Source: G963691835 sp963691835 (GTDB lineage: Bacteria > Pseudomonadota > Alphaproteobacteria > Thalassobaculales > Thalassobaculaceae). From it: 64,000 bases of DNA. Made by a program: the position numbers and the translations under genes. Positions 50,807 to 59,575 of this stretch are shown piece by piece (position 1 is the stretch's first letter; each line of letters opens with the position of its first letter). Below the pieces are notes generated by a model. That model saw only the letters and a list, made by a program, of their open reading frames with translations, had not been told where the DNA came from and ran no database searches. The DNA lies in the NCBI GenBank assembly GCA_963691835.1, contig OY829383.1, forward strand, positions 434,001 to 498,000, read 5' to 3'.

Positions 50807-52110
50807 TGTGCACCGCCGCCGTCTGCACCGGATCTCAGTCACTTGTCGTCTTGCAAGACGTGGTGGTCCCAATGGATCTGGTAACGGATGTGGACGGCTT
50901 CGGGGGAGACGTCAGAGGGGACTGCCTGACGGGTGACCTTCTGATCGACGACGGCGCGGTGGTCGGACTGCGCGCACCCCGCGATCGAAGTCAGTTTCTG
51001 AGGGGCGACGTCCGGACCTTCGAGGGGCATGGACGGATCGTGCTCCCGCGGCTCGTCGAGGCCCATTGTCATCTCGACAAGTGTCATACCGTTGACCGGC
51101 TGCCTGCGGTCGGCGGCGATCTGATGGCGGCGATCTCAGCCCAGGCAGACGACAAGGCGAACTGGACTGAAGAAGATGTCCGCGGTCGTGCCGAGCGCGG
51201 CTTGACGGAACTCGTCGACGCGGGATGCGGGGCGGTCAGGAGCCACGTCGACTGGGGCTCGTTCGGAGCGGCGCCGCCAATCGCCTGGGAGGTGATAACA
51301 AGTCTGGCCAAAGATTGGCGGGACCGGGTCCAGTTGCAGCCCTGTCCTCTCGTCGGACTGGACGTGTTCGCGGATCCCCCGGTCGCCGAGGCGATCGCCC
51401 GGCGGGTCGCGGCAGACGGGGGTGCGCTTGGCGTTCTCGTCCTGCACCATGAGGAGAAGCGTCCCAAGCTAGATTTGGTCTTCGCCCTTGCGGACCGTTT
51501 TGGTCTCGCGCTCGACTTCCATGTCGACGAGAGCCTGGAGGACGGCCAGGACGGTTTGGAAACGATTGCGGATGCTGCTTTGGCCGCAAAATTCGAGGGC
51601 CCGGTTCTATGCGGCCACGCGCTAAGCCTCGCGACCCTGGACGGTGAGGCATGCAGCCGCCTTATCGACAAGCTGGCGCGGGCTGGGGTGTTTGTCGCGG
51701 CGCTGCCAACGACCAACCTCTATCTTCAAGACCGGCGTGACGGTAGCCCGGTCCGGCGCGGCATGACGCGGCTCAGGGAGCTGGCCGCGGCCGGCGTGCG
51801 CATCGTGGTGGGCACCGACAATGTCCGGGACGCATTCTGTCCGACAGGACGACACGATCCGTTGAATGCCTTGGCGCATGCGGTGTTGGTGGGACATCTC
51901 GATCCACCCCTGGGCCGATGGCTACGATGCGTGGCAACCGACGCCGCCGACGCAATCGGCGTTAAGAAAACACTGGTCGACCACGCGAGATTCGAGAATT
52001 TACTGATCTGCGCAGCCAATTTCACCTCTGAGTTGATAGGAGGAGGCCTTACTCCCCCAGAACTTCTCTCAGAGGCGGTTGCGTCGGAAGGCTGGTCCGG
52101 GGCATCGTGA
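50806..52110 (+). CDS. Cytosine-deaminase-like amidohydrolase
   Basis: A 434-residue metal-dependent hydrolase of the cytosine deaminase/N-isopropylammelide hydrolase branch. VEAHCHLDKCHT holds the first His pair; DFHVDESLEDG, CGHALSLATLD and VVGTDNVRDAFCP supply the other metal ligands and the catalytic Asp. It should deaminate or hydrolyse a cyclic amide such as a pyrimidine or triazine. Translation is coupled to the preceding amidotransferase gene. The ABC transporter genes that follow suggest uptake of its substrate. Confidence 0.88.
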   Translation: MCTAAVCTGSQSLVVLQDVVVPMDLVTDVDGFGGDVRGDCLTGDLLIDDGAVVGLRAPRDRSQFLRGDVRTFEGHGRIVLPRLVEAHCHLDKCHTVDRLPAVGGDLMAAISAQADDKANWTEEDVRGRAERGLTELVDAGCGAVRSHVDWGSFGAAPPIAWEVITSLAKDWRDRVQLQPCPLVGLDVFADPPVAEAIARRVAADGGALGVLVLHHEEKRPKLDLVFALADRFGLALDFHVDESLEDGQDGLETIADAALAAKFEGPVLCGHALSLATLDGEACSRLIDKLARAGVFVAALPTTNLYLQDRRDGSPVRRGMTRLRELAAAGVRIVVGTDNVRDAFCPTGRHDPLNALAHAVLVGHLDPPLGRWLRCVATDAADAIGVKKTLVDHARFENLLICAANFTSELIGGGLTPPELLSEAVASEGWSGAS

Positions 52111-52265
52111 CAGATGAATGTCGGAATTTGCATCGGACCGGCGACCCGGGAACATTTCCGGGACCGTTCAACCCTCGAAGGGGACTACCGTAGGGAGATT
52201 GCCCGACGAACACACCAAGCGGGCGCCTAGACCCGCCGTACAGCCGAACAGGAAGGAGAATACGA

Positions 52266-53936
52266 ATGAAGTTCACGAAGAAAGACGGCACGTCTCTGCC
52301 GCAGCATATCGTCGACATGGCGGAAATCGTCCGTCATGAGGGCGATGGCCGGAGCCGCCGTGAGTTCCTGGCCATGGCCAGTGCCTTCGGTGCGACCACC
52401 GCGACGGCCTATGCGATGCTCGGCCTTGCGGCTCCCGAGGCGAAGGCCGGCGGCCACGCCAAAGTGGGCGGCTCGGTCCGCATCCAGATGGAAGTCCGGG
52501 CCCTGAAAGACCCGCGCACCTTCGACTGCAGCCAGATCGCCAACTTCAGCCGCGGCTGGCTTGAGTATCTGGTTCAGTACAACAACGATGCGACCTTCGA
52601 CGGCAAGCTGCTTGAGAGCTGGTCCATCAGCGATGACGCCAAGACCTACACGCTGAACGTCCGTAAGGGCGTCAAGTGGAACAACGGCGATGACTTCACC
52701 GCCGAGGACGTGGCCCGCAACATCGGCATGTGGTGTGACAAGACCGTCGAGGGCAACTCGATGGCCGGCCGTTTCGCGACCCTTATCGACGCCAACACCA
52801 ACAAGGCGATCGACGGCGCGATTGAGGTCGTGGACAGCCACACCGTGAAGCTGAACCTGCCCTCCCCGGACATCACGATCATCCCGGGCATGGCCGACTA
52901 TCCGGCTGCCATCGTGCACAAGTCGCACACGGCCGACACCATGCTGACCAACCCGATCGGCACCGGCCCCTACAAGCCGGAGTCGCTCGCTGTCGGTGAG
53001 AAGGGCGTGCTCGTCCGCAATGAGGACCACACCTGGTGGGATGCCGGCAACGGCGCGTTCATGGACCGCATTGAGTTCATCGACTACGGCACCGACCCGG
53101 CGGCCTTCGTCGCAGCGGCGGACGCCGATGAGATCGACATGGTCTATGAGAGCTCCGGTGAGTTCATCGAGCTTTTCGATGGCCTCGATGGCTGGGTGCA
53201 GCACAACGTCACCACGGCGGCGACGATCGTCATCCGTCCGAACCAGGCGGTTGAGGTCGACGGCAAGAAGCCGTACGGCGATGCCCGGGTCCGCCGCGCG
53301 CTGGCGCTGGCCGTGGACAACGCGGTCTGCATGGAGCTGGGCATTTCGGGTCGCGGCGATATCGCCGAGAACCACCATGTCTCGCCTGTCCATCCGGAAT
53401 ACGCCAAGCTTCCGCCGCTCACCGTCGACGGTGCCGCTGCCAAGAAGCTCATGGAAGAAGCCGGCATGGGCGACTACGAGCACGAGCTGATCTCGATCGA
53501 TGACGGCTGGCGCAAAGACACCACCGACGCGGTCGCCGACCAGCTCCGCAAGGCGGGCATCGGCGTCAAGCGGACGGTTCTGCCTGGTTCCACGTTCTGG
53601 AACGACTGGGCGAAGTATCCGTTCTCGTCGACCAACTGGAACCACCGCCCGCTGGGTGTACAGGTTCTGGCGCTGGCCTATCGCTCCGGTGAGGCCTGGA
53701 ACGAGACCGGCTTCGCCAACGCCGAGTTTGACAAGCTGCTCGGCGACGCGCTCGCCGTTGCAGACGTCGAGAAACGGCGCGCGATCATGGCGAAGATCGA
53801 GAAGATCATGCAGGACGAGGGTGTGACCATCCAGCCGTATTGGCGGAAGCTTTACAATCACACCAAGGAAAACCTGAAGGGTGGGCAGATGCACATCTCC
53901 TTTGAGATCCACCCCTCGGAAATCCACTGGACCTGA
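52266..53936 (+). CDS. ABC transporter substrate-binding protein, peptide/nickel type, Tat-exported
   Basis: A 556-residue SBP_bac_5 family protein. A twin-arginine motif, SRREFLAMAS at residues 30-39, precedes a hydrophobic stretch and AKAGG, so export is by the Tat route. The mature part shows LLESWSISDDAKTYTLNVRK and GVKWNNGDDFTAEDVARN, typical of the family. AGGAAGGAGA lies before the ATG. The base composition and even codon choice suggest strong expression. An intrinsic terminator follows before the permease genes. Ligand may be a peptide, opine or N-heterocycle. Confidence 0.93.
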   Translation: MKFTKKDGTSLPQHIVDMAEIVRHEGDGRSRREFLAMASAFGATTATAYAMLGLAAPEAKAGGHAKVGGSVRIQMEVRALKDPRTFDCSQIANFSRGWLEYLVQYNNDATFDGKLLESWSISDDAKTYTLNVRKGVKWNNGDDFTAEDVARNIGMWCDKTVEGNSMAGRFATLIDANTNKAIDGAIEVVDSHTVKLNLPSPDITIIPGMADYPAAIVHKSHTADTMLTNPIGTGPYKPESLAVGEKGVLVRNEDHTWWDAGNGAFMDRIEFIDYGTDPAAFVAAADADEIDMVYESSGEFIELFDGLDGWVQHNVTTAATIVIRPNQAVEVDGKKPYGDARVRRALALAVDNAVCMELGISGRGDIAENHHVSPVHPEYAKLPPLTVDGAAAKKLMEEAGMGDYEHELISIDDGWRKDTTDAVADQLRKAGIGVKRTVLPGSTFWNDWAKYPFSSTNWNHRPLGVQVLALAYRSGEAWNETGFANAEFDKLLGDALAVADVEKRRAIMAKIEKIMQDEGVTIQPYWRKLYNHTKENLKGGQMHISFEIHPSEIHWT

Positions 53937-53947
53937 TCCGAGCATAA

Positions 53948-53977
53948 GAAAAGGGGCCGCCAACACGGCCCCTTTTC
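53948..53977 (+). terminator. Attenuating terminator between binding protein and permease genes
   Basis: GAAAAGGGGCCG at 53948-53959 pairs perfectly with CGGCCCCTTTTC at 53966-53977, with a six-base loop; the descending arm itself has TTTT. It probably stops most transcripts so that the binding protein is made in excess over the membrane parts. Confidence 0.8.
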
Positions 53978-54026
53978 AGCTTTATCAGCTTGTTTTTGAT
54001 GCCATTCGACACGGGGGGTGTACGTA

Positions 54027-55073
54027 ATGGGCCGTTTTCTGCTCAAGCGCAGCGGGGTTATGCTTTTGACCGCGTTCTGCCTCAGTTTCGTGGTCTTCTT
54101 CCTAACCAATCTCGATCCGAACCTGGAGAAACTCGCGAAGAGCGAGGGCAACCAGCGCATGACCGACGAGCAGGTCGAGAATTGGCTGCAGAATAACGGC
54201 TATCGTCAGCCACTCATGATTCGTTTCGGCGAGTGGCTCGGCGTCGCCCCCGGTTGGACCGGCGAGGATGCTCAGGGCAACCCTACGGGCCGGTGTCTCC
54301 GTGGCGGCATCTCCAAGGATGAAGCGGCGACATTCTGCGGCGTCATTCAGGGTGAGTTCGGCTTTTCCAGCGTTTTCAAGGAAGACATTGGCGGCATCAT
54401 CTCCCGGAAGTTGGCCCTGACAGGCAAACTTATGTTCTGGGTGATGGTCGTGATGGTGCCCATGGCGCTGATCGTCGGCGTCCTTGCGGGGATGCGGGAG
54501 GGCTCCAAGACAGACCGCGGTCTTTCCACCTTCTCCATTCTGTCCACGTCGACACCGGAATATGTTTCCGGCGTCGTCCTGATCGTCGTGTTCGCGAGTT
54601 CCCTCGGCGGCCTGAAATGGTTCAAGGGAACGTCCGCGTCGGCAATGGACGGTCTGACATTCGAGAACTTCACACTACCGGTCGCCACAATGGCGCTCTA
54701 TGGCATGGGATACATCGCCCGCATGACCCGGGCCTCGATGGCTGAGGTCATGACAGCCCAGTACATCCGGACAGCCCGGCTTAAAGGTCTCGCCTTTCCC
54801 TCGGTGGTCCTGAAGCATGCGCTTCGGAACGCGCTGATCGCGCCGTTCACGGTCATCATGCTTCAGTTCCCGTGGCTGCTGACCGGTGTGGTCATCGTCG
54901 AGTCCCTGTTCAACTACAAGGGCTTCGGCTGGACCCTGGTCCAGGCTGCCGGCAACAACGACATCGAGTTGCTGATGGCCTGCTCGAGCGTTGCGGTGAT
55001 CGTCGTTGTGGTGACGCAGCTGATATCGGATATCGGTTACGTCTTCCTCAACCCGCGCGTCCGCGTGAACTGA
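54027..55073 (+). CDS. ABC transporter permease, DppB type
   Basis: A 348-residue inner-membrane permease. ATG 54027 follows GGGGGG at good spacing. The N-terminal LLKRSGVMLLTAFCLSFVVF helix and the long periplasmic loop are typical of the DppB/OppB class. The EAA-type coupling loop is IRTARLKGLAFPSVVLKHAL. It forms the channel together with the DppC-type protein that follows. Confidence 0.93.
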   Translation: MGRFLLKRSGVMLLTAFCLSFVVFFLTNLDPNLEKLAKSEGNQRMTDEQVENWLQNNGYRQPLMIRFGEWLGVAPGWTGEDAQGNPTGRCLRGGISKDEAATFCGVIQGEFGFSSVFKEDIGGIISRKLALTGKLMFWVMVVMVPMALIVGVLAGMREGSKTDRGLSTFSILSTSTPEYVSGVVLIVVFASSLGGLKWFKGTSASAMDGLTFENFTLPVATMALYGMGYIARMTRASMAEVMTAQYIRTARLKGLAFPSVVLKHALRNALIAPFTVIMLQFPWLLTGVVIVESLFNYKGFGWTLVQAAGNNDIELLMACSSVAVIVVVVTQLISDIGYVFLNPRVRVN

Positions 55074-55083
55074 GGAGGCCGAC

Positions 55084-56238
55084 ATGGAACGTTTGACCGG
55101 TCTCGAGATCACGGCGCAGATCCTGATCCAGTTCACCCCCGTCTGGATCGGCCTCGCGCTGATCCTGGCGATCTCATACATGTTCAAGAAGAAGCTTGGC
55201 CTCTACGGCAAGCTCTACGACAGCCGGATCGGCATGGTTGGCCTGATCCTGGTGCTGTTCTGGGCGCTGACGGCAATCTTCGCGGACATGATCGTCACCA
55301 TGGACCCGCTCGACCAAATCTCGGGCATGAAGAACAAGAAACCCGGCACCCCGGTACGCGGTGTCGAGGGGGCCTACTACCTCCTCGGCGGCGACAACCT
55401 CGCCCGGGATATCTTCAGCCGCATGGTCATGGGCAGCCGCACCGTGCTCGCCATCGCACCTGCCGCGACGATCTTCGCCTTCATGGTTGGGATCACGCTC
55501 GGTCTGCCGGCCGGGTACTACGGCAAGCGCCTGGACACCGTGTTGAGCTTCATCGCCAACCTGGTCCTCGCCTTCCCGGTTATCCTGCTGTTCTACCTGC
55601 TGGTGACACCGGAGGTTCGGTCGACCGGCGTGCCGCTCTGGCTCGCGGGCGTGTTGTTCCTGTTCCCGATCATCTTCTTCGTCATGCTGTTCTACTCTCG
55701 TTACAAGGAGCAGCCACAGAAGCTCATGTGGATGTTGGCGGTCACGCTGGTGATCGGGTTCTGGGCCTATTCGGGCCTTGCCTTCAACATGGATCCGCTC
55801 GGTGTCTTCTACATGGACCCGAACCTGCTCAACATCTTCGTGTCGGTGGTGTTCGTGAACTCGCCCACGGTCTTCCGTATCGTCCGGGGCCTGACCATCG
55901 ATATCAAAACCCGGGACTACGTGGCCGCGGCCCAGACCCGGGGAGAGCAGCCCTGGTACATCATGCTGTGGGAGGTTCTGCCGAACGCCCGTGGTCCGCT
56001 GATCGTCGATTTCTGTCTGCGTATTGGCTACACGACCATCCTGCTCGGCACCCTCGGCTTCTTCGGCCTCGGCGTCAGCCCGGAAAGCCCGGACTGGGGC
56101 ATGACCATCAACGAGGGCCGCAAGCTCTTGCCGATCTATCCGCACCTCGCCCTACCGCCCGCACTCGCACTCATGTCGCTGGTGCTCGGCCTCAATCTGT
56201 TGGCCGACGGTCTGCGTGAAGAAAGCCTGAAGGACTAG
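55084..56238 (+). CDS. ABC transporter permease, DppC type
   Basis: A 384-residue inner-membrane permease with GAGGAGG before the ATG. LGGDNLARDIFSRMVMGSRT is the conserved DppC segment, and the EAA loop is YVAAAQTRGEQPWYIMLWEV. It is longer than the usual 300 residues because of an inserted pair of hydrophobic segments around residues 165-260 (VRSTGVPLWLAGVLFLFPII and following), which is unusual. It pairs with the DppB-type permease. Confidence 0.92.
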   Translation: MERLTGLEITAQILIQFTPVWIGLALILAISYMFKKKLGLYGKLYDSRIGMVGLILVLFWALTAIFADMIVTMDPLDQISGMKNKKPGTPVRGVEGAYYLLGGDNLARDIFSRMVMGSRTVLAIAPAATIFAFMVGITLGLPAGYYGKRLDTVLSFIANLVLAFPVILLFYLLVTPEVRSTGVPLWLAGVLFLFPIIFFVMLFYSRYKEQPQKLMWMLAVTLVIGFWAYSGLAFNMDPLGVFYMDPNLLNIFVSVVFVNSPTVFRIVRGLTIDIKTRDYVAAAQTRGEQPWYIMLWEVLPNARGPLIVDFCLRIGYTTILLGTLGFFGLGVSPESPDWGMTINEGRKLLPIYPHLALPPALALMSLVLGLNLLADGLREESLKD

Positions 56239-56248
56239 GAGAGAGACG

Positions 56249-58342
56249 ATGACGGAACCAATCCTCGAAATCGAAAACCTCCACATCTCCTTCATGACCC
56301 GGGATACGGAGATCCCGGCGGTGATGGACTTCTCCTGCAGCGTGATGCCAGGCGAAGTCATGGGGCTTGTGGGGGAGTCCGGCTGCGGCAAGTCGACCGT
56401 GGCCCTGGGCATCATGCGGGACCTCTCCAACAAGGGTAAGATCACCCACGGCCGCATCAAGTATCGTGGCCGCGATATGGGTGACATGAGCCCGGAGGAG
56501 CTGCGGCAGATCCGCGGCTCCAAGATCGCCATGATCTATCAGGAGCCGATGGCGAGCCTGAACCCGGCCATGCGCATCGGCCGGCAGCTCATGGAGGTGC
56601 CGATCATCCACGAGAACGTCTCAAAGGAAGAGGCGTACGAGCGGTCGCTTCAGATGCTGGAGAAGGTCCGCCTTCCCGACCCACCCCGGGTGATGGAGGC
56701 GTATCCCCACCAGATCTCAGGCGGCCAGCAGCAGCGTATCGTCATCGCGATGGCGCTGCTGTCGAACCCGGACCTTCTGCTGTTGGATGAGCCAACCACC
56801 GCGCTGGACGTGACGGTCGAGGCTGGCATCGTCGAGCTCATCAAAGAGCTTGGCCGGACGACCGGCACCTCGATGCTGTTCATCTCCCACAACCTCGGCC
56901 TGATCCTGGAGACCTGCGACCGCATCACGGTCATGTACTCCGGCGAGGCGGTCGAAGTCGGCAACGTGAAGGACGTGTTCGACCGGATGCGGCACCCCTA
57001 TACCCAGGGGCTGTTCAACTCGATCCCGTTGCCTGGCACCGACAAGAACGCGCGGCCGCTGATCTCCATTCCGGGACAGCTCCCGCTTCCTCACCAGCGG
57101 CCGTTCGGCTGTAACTTCGGTCCACGCTGTAGCCACTTCAAAGAGGGTGTCTGCAATCACCGGGAAATCCCGATGCAGGACGTGGATGTGGGCGACCGGC
57201 ACCAATCCCGGTGTGAGAGGATCAACGACATCGACTGGAATGCCGAGCCGGAGCGGGAGAACGTGTCCGACCCGGTCCCGCCGGGCGAGGTTGTACTCTC
57301 CATCCGGGACCTCAAGAAGTACTACTCGGTCTCGGCCAACGCGATCTTCGGTGGCGGCGATGCCCGCACCGTGAAAGCGAACGAGAGCATCACCTTCGAT
57401 GCGCGGTCTGCGGAAACGGTGGCCATCGTCGGCGAGTCCGGTTGCGGCAAATCCACCCTCGCGAAGGTCCTTCTCGGGCTGGAGACAAAAACCGAGGGCA
57501 CGGTCCTGCTGGGCAATGTGGAGATCGGCGACAAGGAGGTCGAACAACGGGGAACGGAGACCGTCTCTTCCATTCAGATGGTCTTCCAGAACCCGTTCGA
57601 CACGCTGAATCCAAGCCACACGGTCGGCTCTCAAATCATCCGGACGCTCGAGAAGTTCAACATCGGCAACACCCAGGACGAGCGCCGGGAGCGGATGCTG
57701 GAACTCCTTGATCTCGTGAAGCTGCCCAGGGCGTTTGAAGCCCGCATGCCCCGCCAACTCTCTGGCGGTCAGAAGCAGCGGATCGGCGTCGCCCGCGCTT
57801 TTGCCGGACAACCCAAGGTGGTTGTCGCGGACGAGCCCGTCTCCGCGTTGGACGTGTCGGTCCAAGCGGCGGTGACCCAACTCCTGATGGAGATCCAGCG
57901 GGAAGCCAAGACGACGATGCTGTTCATCAGCCATGATCTGTCGGTGGTCCGCTACATCTCCGACCGGGTGGTGGTGATGTATCTCGGGCATATCGTGGAG
58001 CAGGGAACGACGGACGAGATCTTCGCACCGCCTTACCATCCCTATACCGAGGCTCTGCTGTCGGCGATTCCGATCGCGGACACCAGTGTCGAGAAGAAGC
58101 ACATCGTCCTCGAAGGCGACATTCCGTCGGCCCTGAACCCGCCGACCGGGTGTCCGTTCCAGACCCGGTGCCGGTACAAGGACCAAGTCCCGGGCGGGCT
58201 GTGCGAGAAGGATGTGCCGCCGGTGCAGACCCTGGCGTCCGGCCACAGCATCAAGTGCCACCTTGCGGAGGATATCCTCTCCCGCATGGAGCCGGTCATC
58301 AACATCAAGGACGCAGAAACCGAAGCGGTCCCGGCCGAGTAG
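56249..58342 (+). CDS. Fused DppD-DppF-type ABC transporter ATPase
   Basis: A 697-residue protein with two complete ATPase halves. Walker A motifs are GESGCGKST near residues 46-54 and again near 395-403; ABC signatures are ISGGQQQR and LSGGQKQR; Walker B segments are LLLLDEPTTALD and VVADEPVSALD. Each half ends in the oligopeptide-transporter C-terminal Cys-rich region (FGPRCSHFKEGVC, PFQTRCRYKD), which can hold an iron-sulfur cluster. AGGAGAGAG precedes the ATG. It powers the transporter encoded just upstream. Confidence 0.95.
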   Translation: MTEPILEIENLHISFMTRDTEIPAVMDFSCSVMPGEVMGLVGESGCGKSTVALGIMRDLSNKGKITHGRIKYRGRDMGDMSPEELRQIRGSKIAMIYQEPMASLNPAMRIGRQLMEVPIIHENVSKEEAYERSLQMLEKVRLPDPPRVMEAYPHQISGGQQQRIVIAMALLSNPDLLLLDEPTTALDVTVEAGIVELIKELGRTTGTSMLFISHNLGLILETCDRITVMYSGEAVEVGNVKDVFDRMRHPYTQGLFNSIPLPGTDKNARPLISIPGQLPLPHQRPFGCNFGPRCSHFKEGVCNHREIPMQDVDVGDRHQSRCERINDIDWNAEPERENVSDPVPPGEVVLSIRDLKKYYSVSANAIFGGGDARTVKANESITFDARSAETVAIVGESGCGKSTLAKVLLGLETKTEGTVLLGNVEIGDKEVEQRGTETVSSIQMVFQNPFDTLNPSHTVGSQIIRTLEKFNIGNTQDERRERMLELLDLVKLPRAFEARMPRQLSGGQKQRIGVARAFAGQPKVVVADEPVSALDVSVQAAVTQLLMEIQREAKTTMLFISHDLSVVRYISDRVVVMYLGHIVEQGTTDEIFAPPYHPYTEALLSAIPIADTSVEKKHIVLEGDIPSALNPPTGCPFQTRCRYKDQVPGGLCEKDVPPVQTLASGHSIKCHLAEDILSRMEPVINIKDAETEAVPAE

Positions 58343-58349
58343 GCCTGCC

Positions 58350-58766
58350 GTGTCGATCCTGTCCCACCTCACCCCGGGGAGTATCCGCCCGCCTTTCGCG
58401 CGGTACTCCCACGGGGTGGCGGTGCGCGCCGGAGCGGACCTTCTGTTCAGTTCCGGCCAACTCGGCATATCCCCAGACGACACCATCCCAGATAGCGCGG
58501 AAGATCAGGCGGCCGTCTGCTTCGAGAGTATTGGCAAAGTGTTGGCCGAGGCGGGAATGTCGCCTTCTGACATCATCCGTATCAATGCCTACGTCACCGA
58601 CCGGGCGCACATGGCCGGATATATGGCGGCCCGCGACGCTTTTACGGCAGCGGTCGACCCGCCCCCGGCCTCCACCCTAATGATCGTCAGCGGATTCACC
58701 CGTCCGGAGTTCAAGGTGGAGGTCGAGGTGATCGCCGCCAAGGCAACTGACGAGGCCGTGTCGTGA
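58350..58766 (+). CDS. RidA-family protein
   Basis: A 138-residue Rid/YjgF protein starting at GTG 58350 with AGTAGG upstream. LLFSSGQLGISPDD and MSPSDIIRINAYVTDR match the family; the late EVEVIAAKA stretch closes the fold. The usual active-site Arg is not clearly at its place (the region reads VSGFTRPEFKVEVEV), so it may be a Rid branch without deaminase activity. It lies between the transporter ATPase and the creatininase-family gene, overlapping the latter by GTGA. Confidence 0.87.
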   Translation: MSILSHLTPGSIRPPFARYSHGVAVRAGADLLFSSGQLGISPDDTIPDSAEDQAAVCFESIGKVLAEAGMSPSDIIRINAYVTDRAHMAGYMAARDAFTAAVDPPPASTLMIVSGFTRPEFKVEVEVIAAKATDEAVS

Positions 58767-59560
58767 AGCATCGCGGATACTGGTCGGATCTCTCGGTCGA
58801 AGCCTTCCGCAACCTGGATCCCAAGACCATCGCAGTGTTGCCTCTGGGGGCGATCGAGCAGCACGGCCCCCACCTTCCCGTCTCGGTCGACCGGGACATA
58901 GTCGATGCGGTGGTGGAGCGGACGATCCCGCTTCTGGACGATCCCCTGTCGGTTTTGTTCCTGCCGACGCAAGCCGTCTGCAAGAGCAACGAGCACATCT
59001 CCTTCCCCGGCACGCTGACCCTCTCTGCCGAAACGGTCATGCGGGTGTGGATCGAGATCGGTGCCAGTGTGGCCCGCGCCGGGGTGAAGAAGCTGGTTCT
59101 CCTGAACAGTCACGGCGGCAACGTCTCGGCGATGGATATTGTGGCCCGTGATCTGCGGCAGCAGTACGGCCTTCTGGTGGCGCACTGCTCAAGCTACCAG
59201 TTCAGCGCGTCGGAGACCGTCGTCAGCGCGCGCGACTACCGCCACGGCATCCACGGCGGCGAGGGGGAAACCAGCGCGATGCTGGACATCCGTCCCGACC
59301 TCGTCGACATGAGCCGGGCGGAGGATTTTCGGTCAACGGGGGAGGACTGGGCTCAACAATTCCCCAGCATCGGCGTCGCAGGCCCCGTAAAGGTCGGCTG
59401 GCTGATGGAAGACCTGAATGAACAAGGCGCGGCGGGCGACGCGAGGCTCGCAACCAAGGACAAGGGGAAGCAACTCCTCGACGCTTCCGCCCGCGGGTTC
59501 GCGGCGTTTCTTCGCCAGTTCGATCAGATGGATGCCGGTCCTCTGAAACCGTCGCTATAG
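58763..59560 (+). CDS. Creatininase-family amidohydrolase
   Basis: A 265-residue metal-dependent amidase. LGAIEQHGPHLPVSVDRDIV contains Glu, His and Asp ligands; LNSHGGN and HGGEGETSAMLDI complete the metal site. The GTG start overlaps the RidA stop, so translation is coupled. Members open cyclic amides such as creatinine or act on formamidopyrimidines and inosose lactones. With the cytosine-deaminase-like enzyme and the transporter, it suggests degradation of a cyclic amide. Confidence 0.92.
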   Translation: MKHRGYWSDLSVEAFRNLDPKTIAVLPLGAIEQHGPHLPVSVDRDIVDAVVERTIPLLDDPLSVLFLPTQAVCKSNEHISFPGTLTLSAETVMRVWIEIGASVARAGVKKLVLLNSHGGNVSAMDIVARDLRQQYGLLVAHCSSYQFSASETVVSARDYRHGIHGGEGETSAMLDIRPDLVDMSRAEDFRSTGEDWAQQFPSIGVAGPVKVGWLMEDLNEQGAAGDARLATKDKGKQLLDASARGFAAFLRQFDQMDAGPLKPSL

Positions 59561-59575
59561 TGATAAGACTTCGGT

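Noticed and set aside
52227..53966. Long open frame antisense to the ABC binding protein
   Set aside because: The sense protein has a Tat signal and clear family motifs; the reverse frame has none.
56717..58486. Long open frame antisense to the fused ATPase
   Set aside because: The sense strand carries two complete ATPase domains. The reverse frame is a composition artefact.
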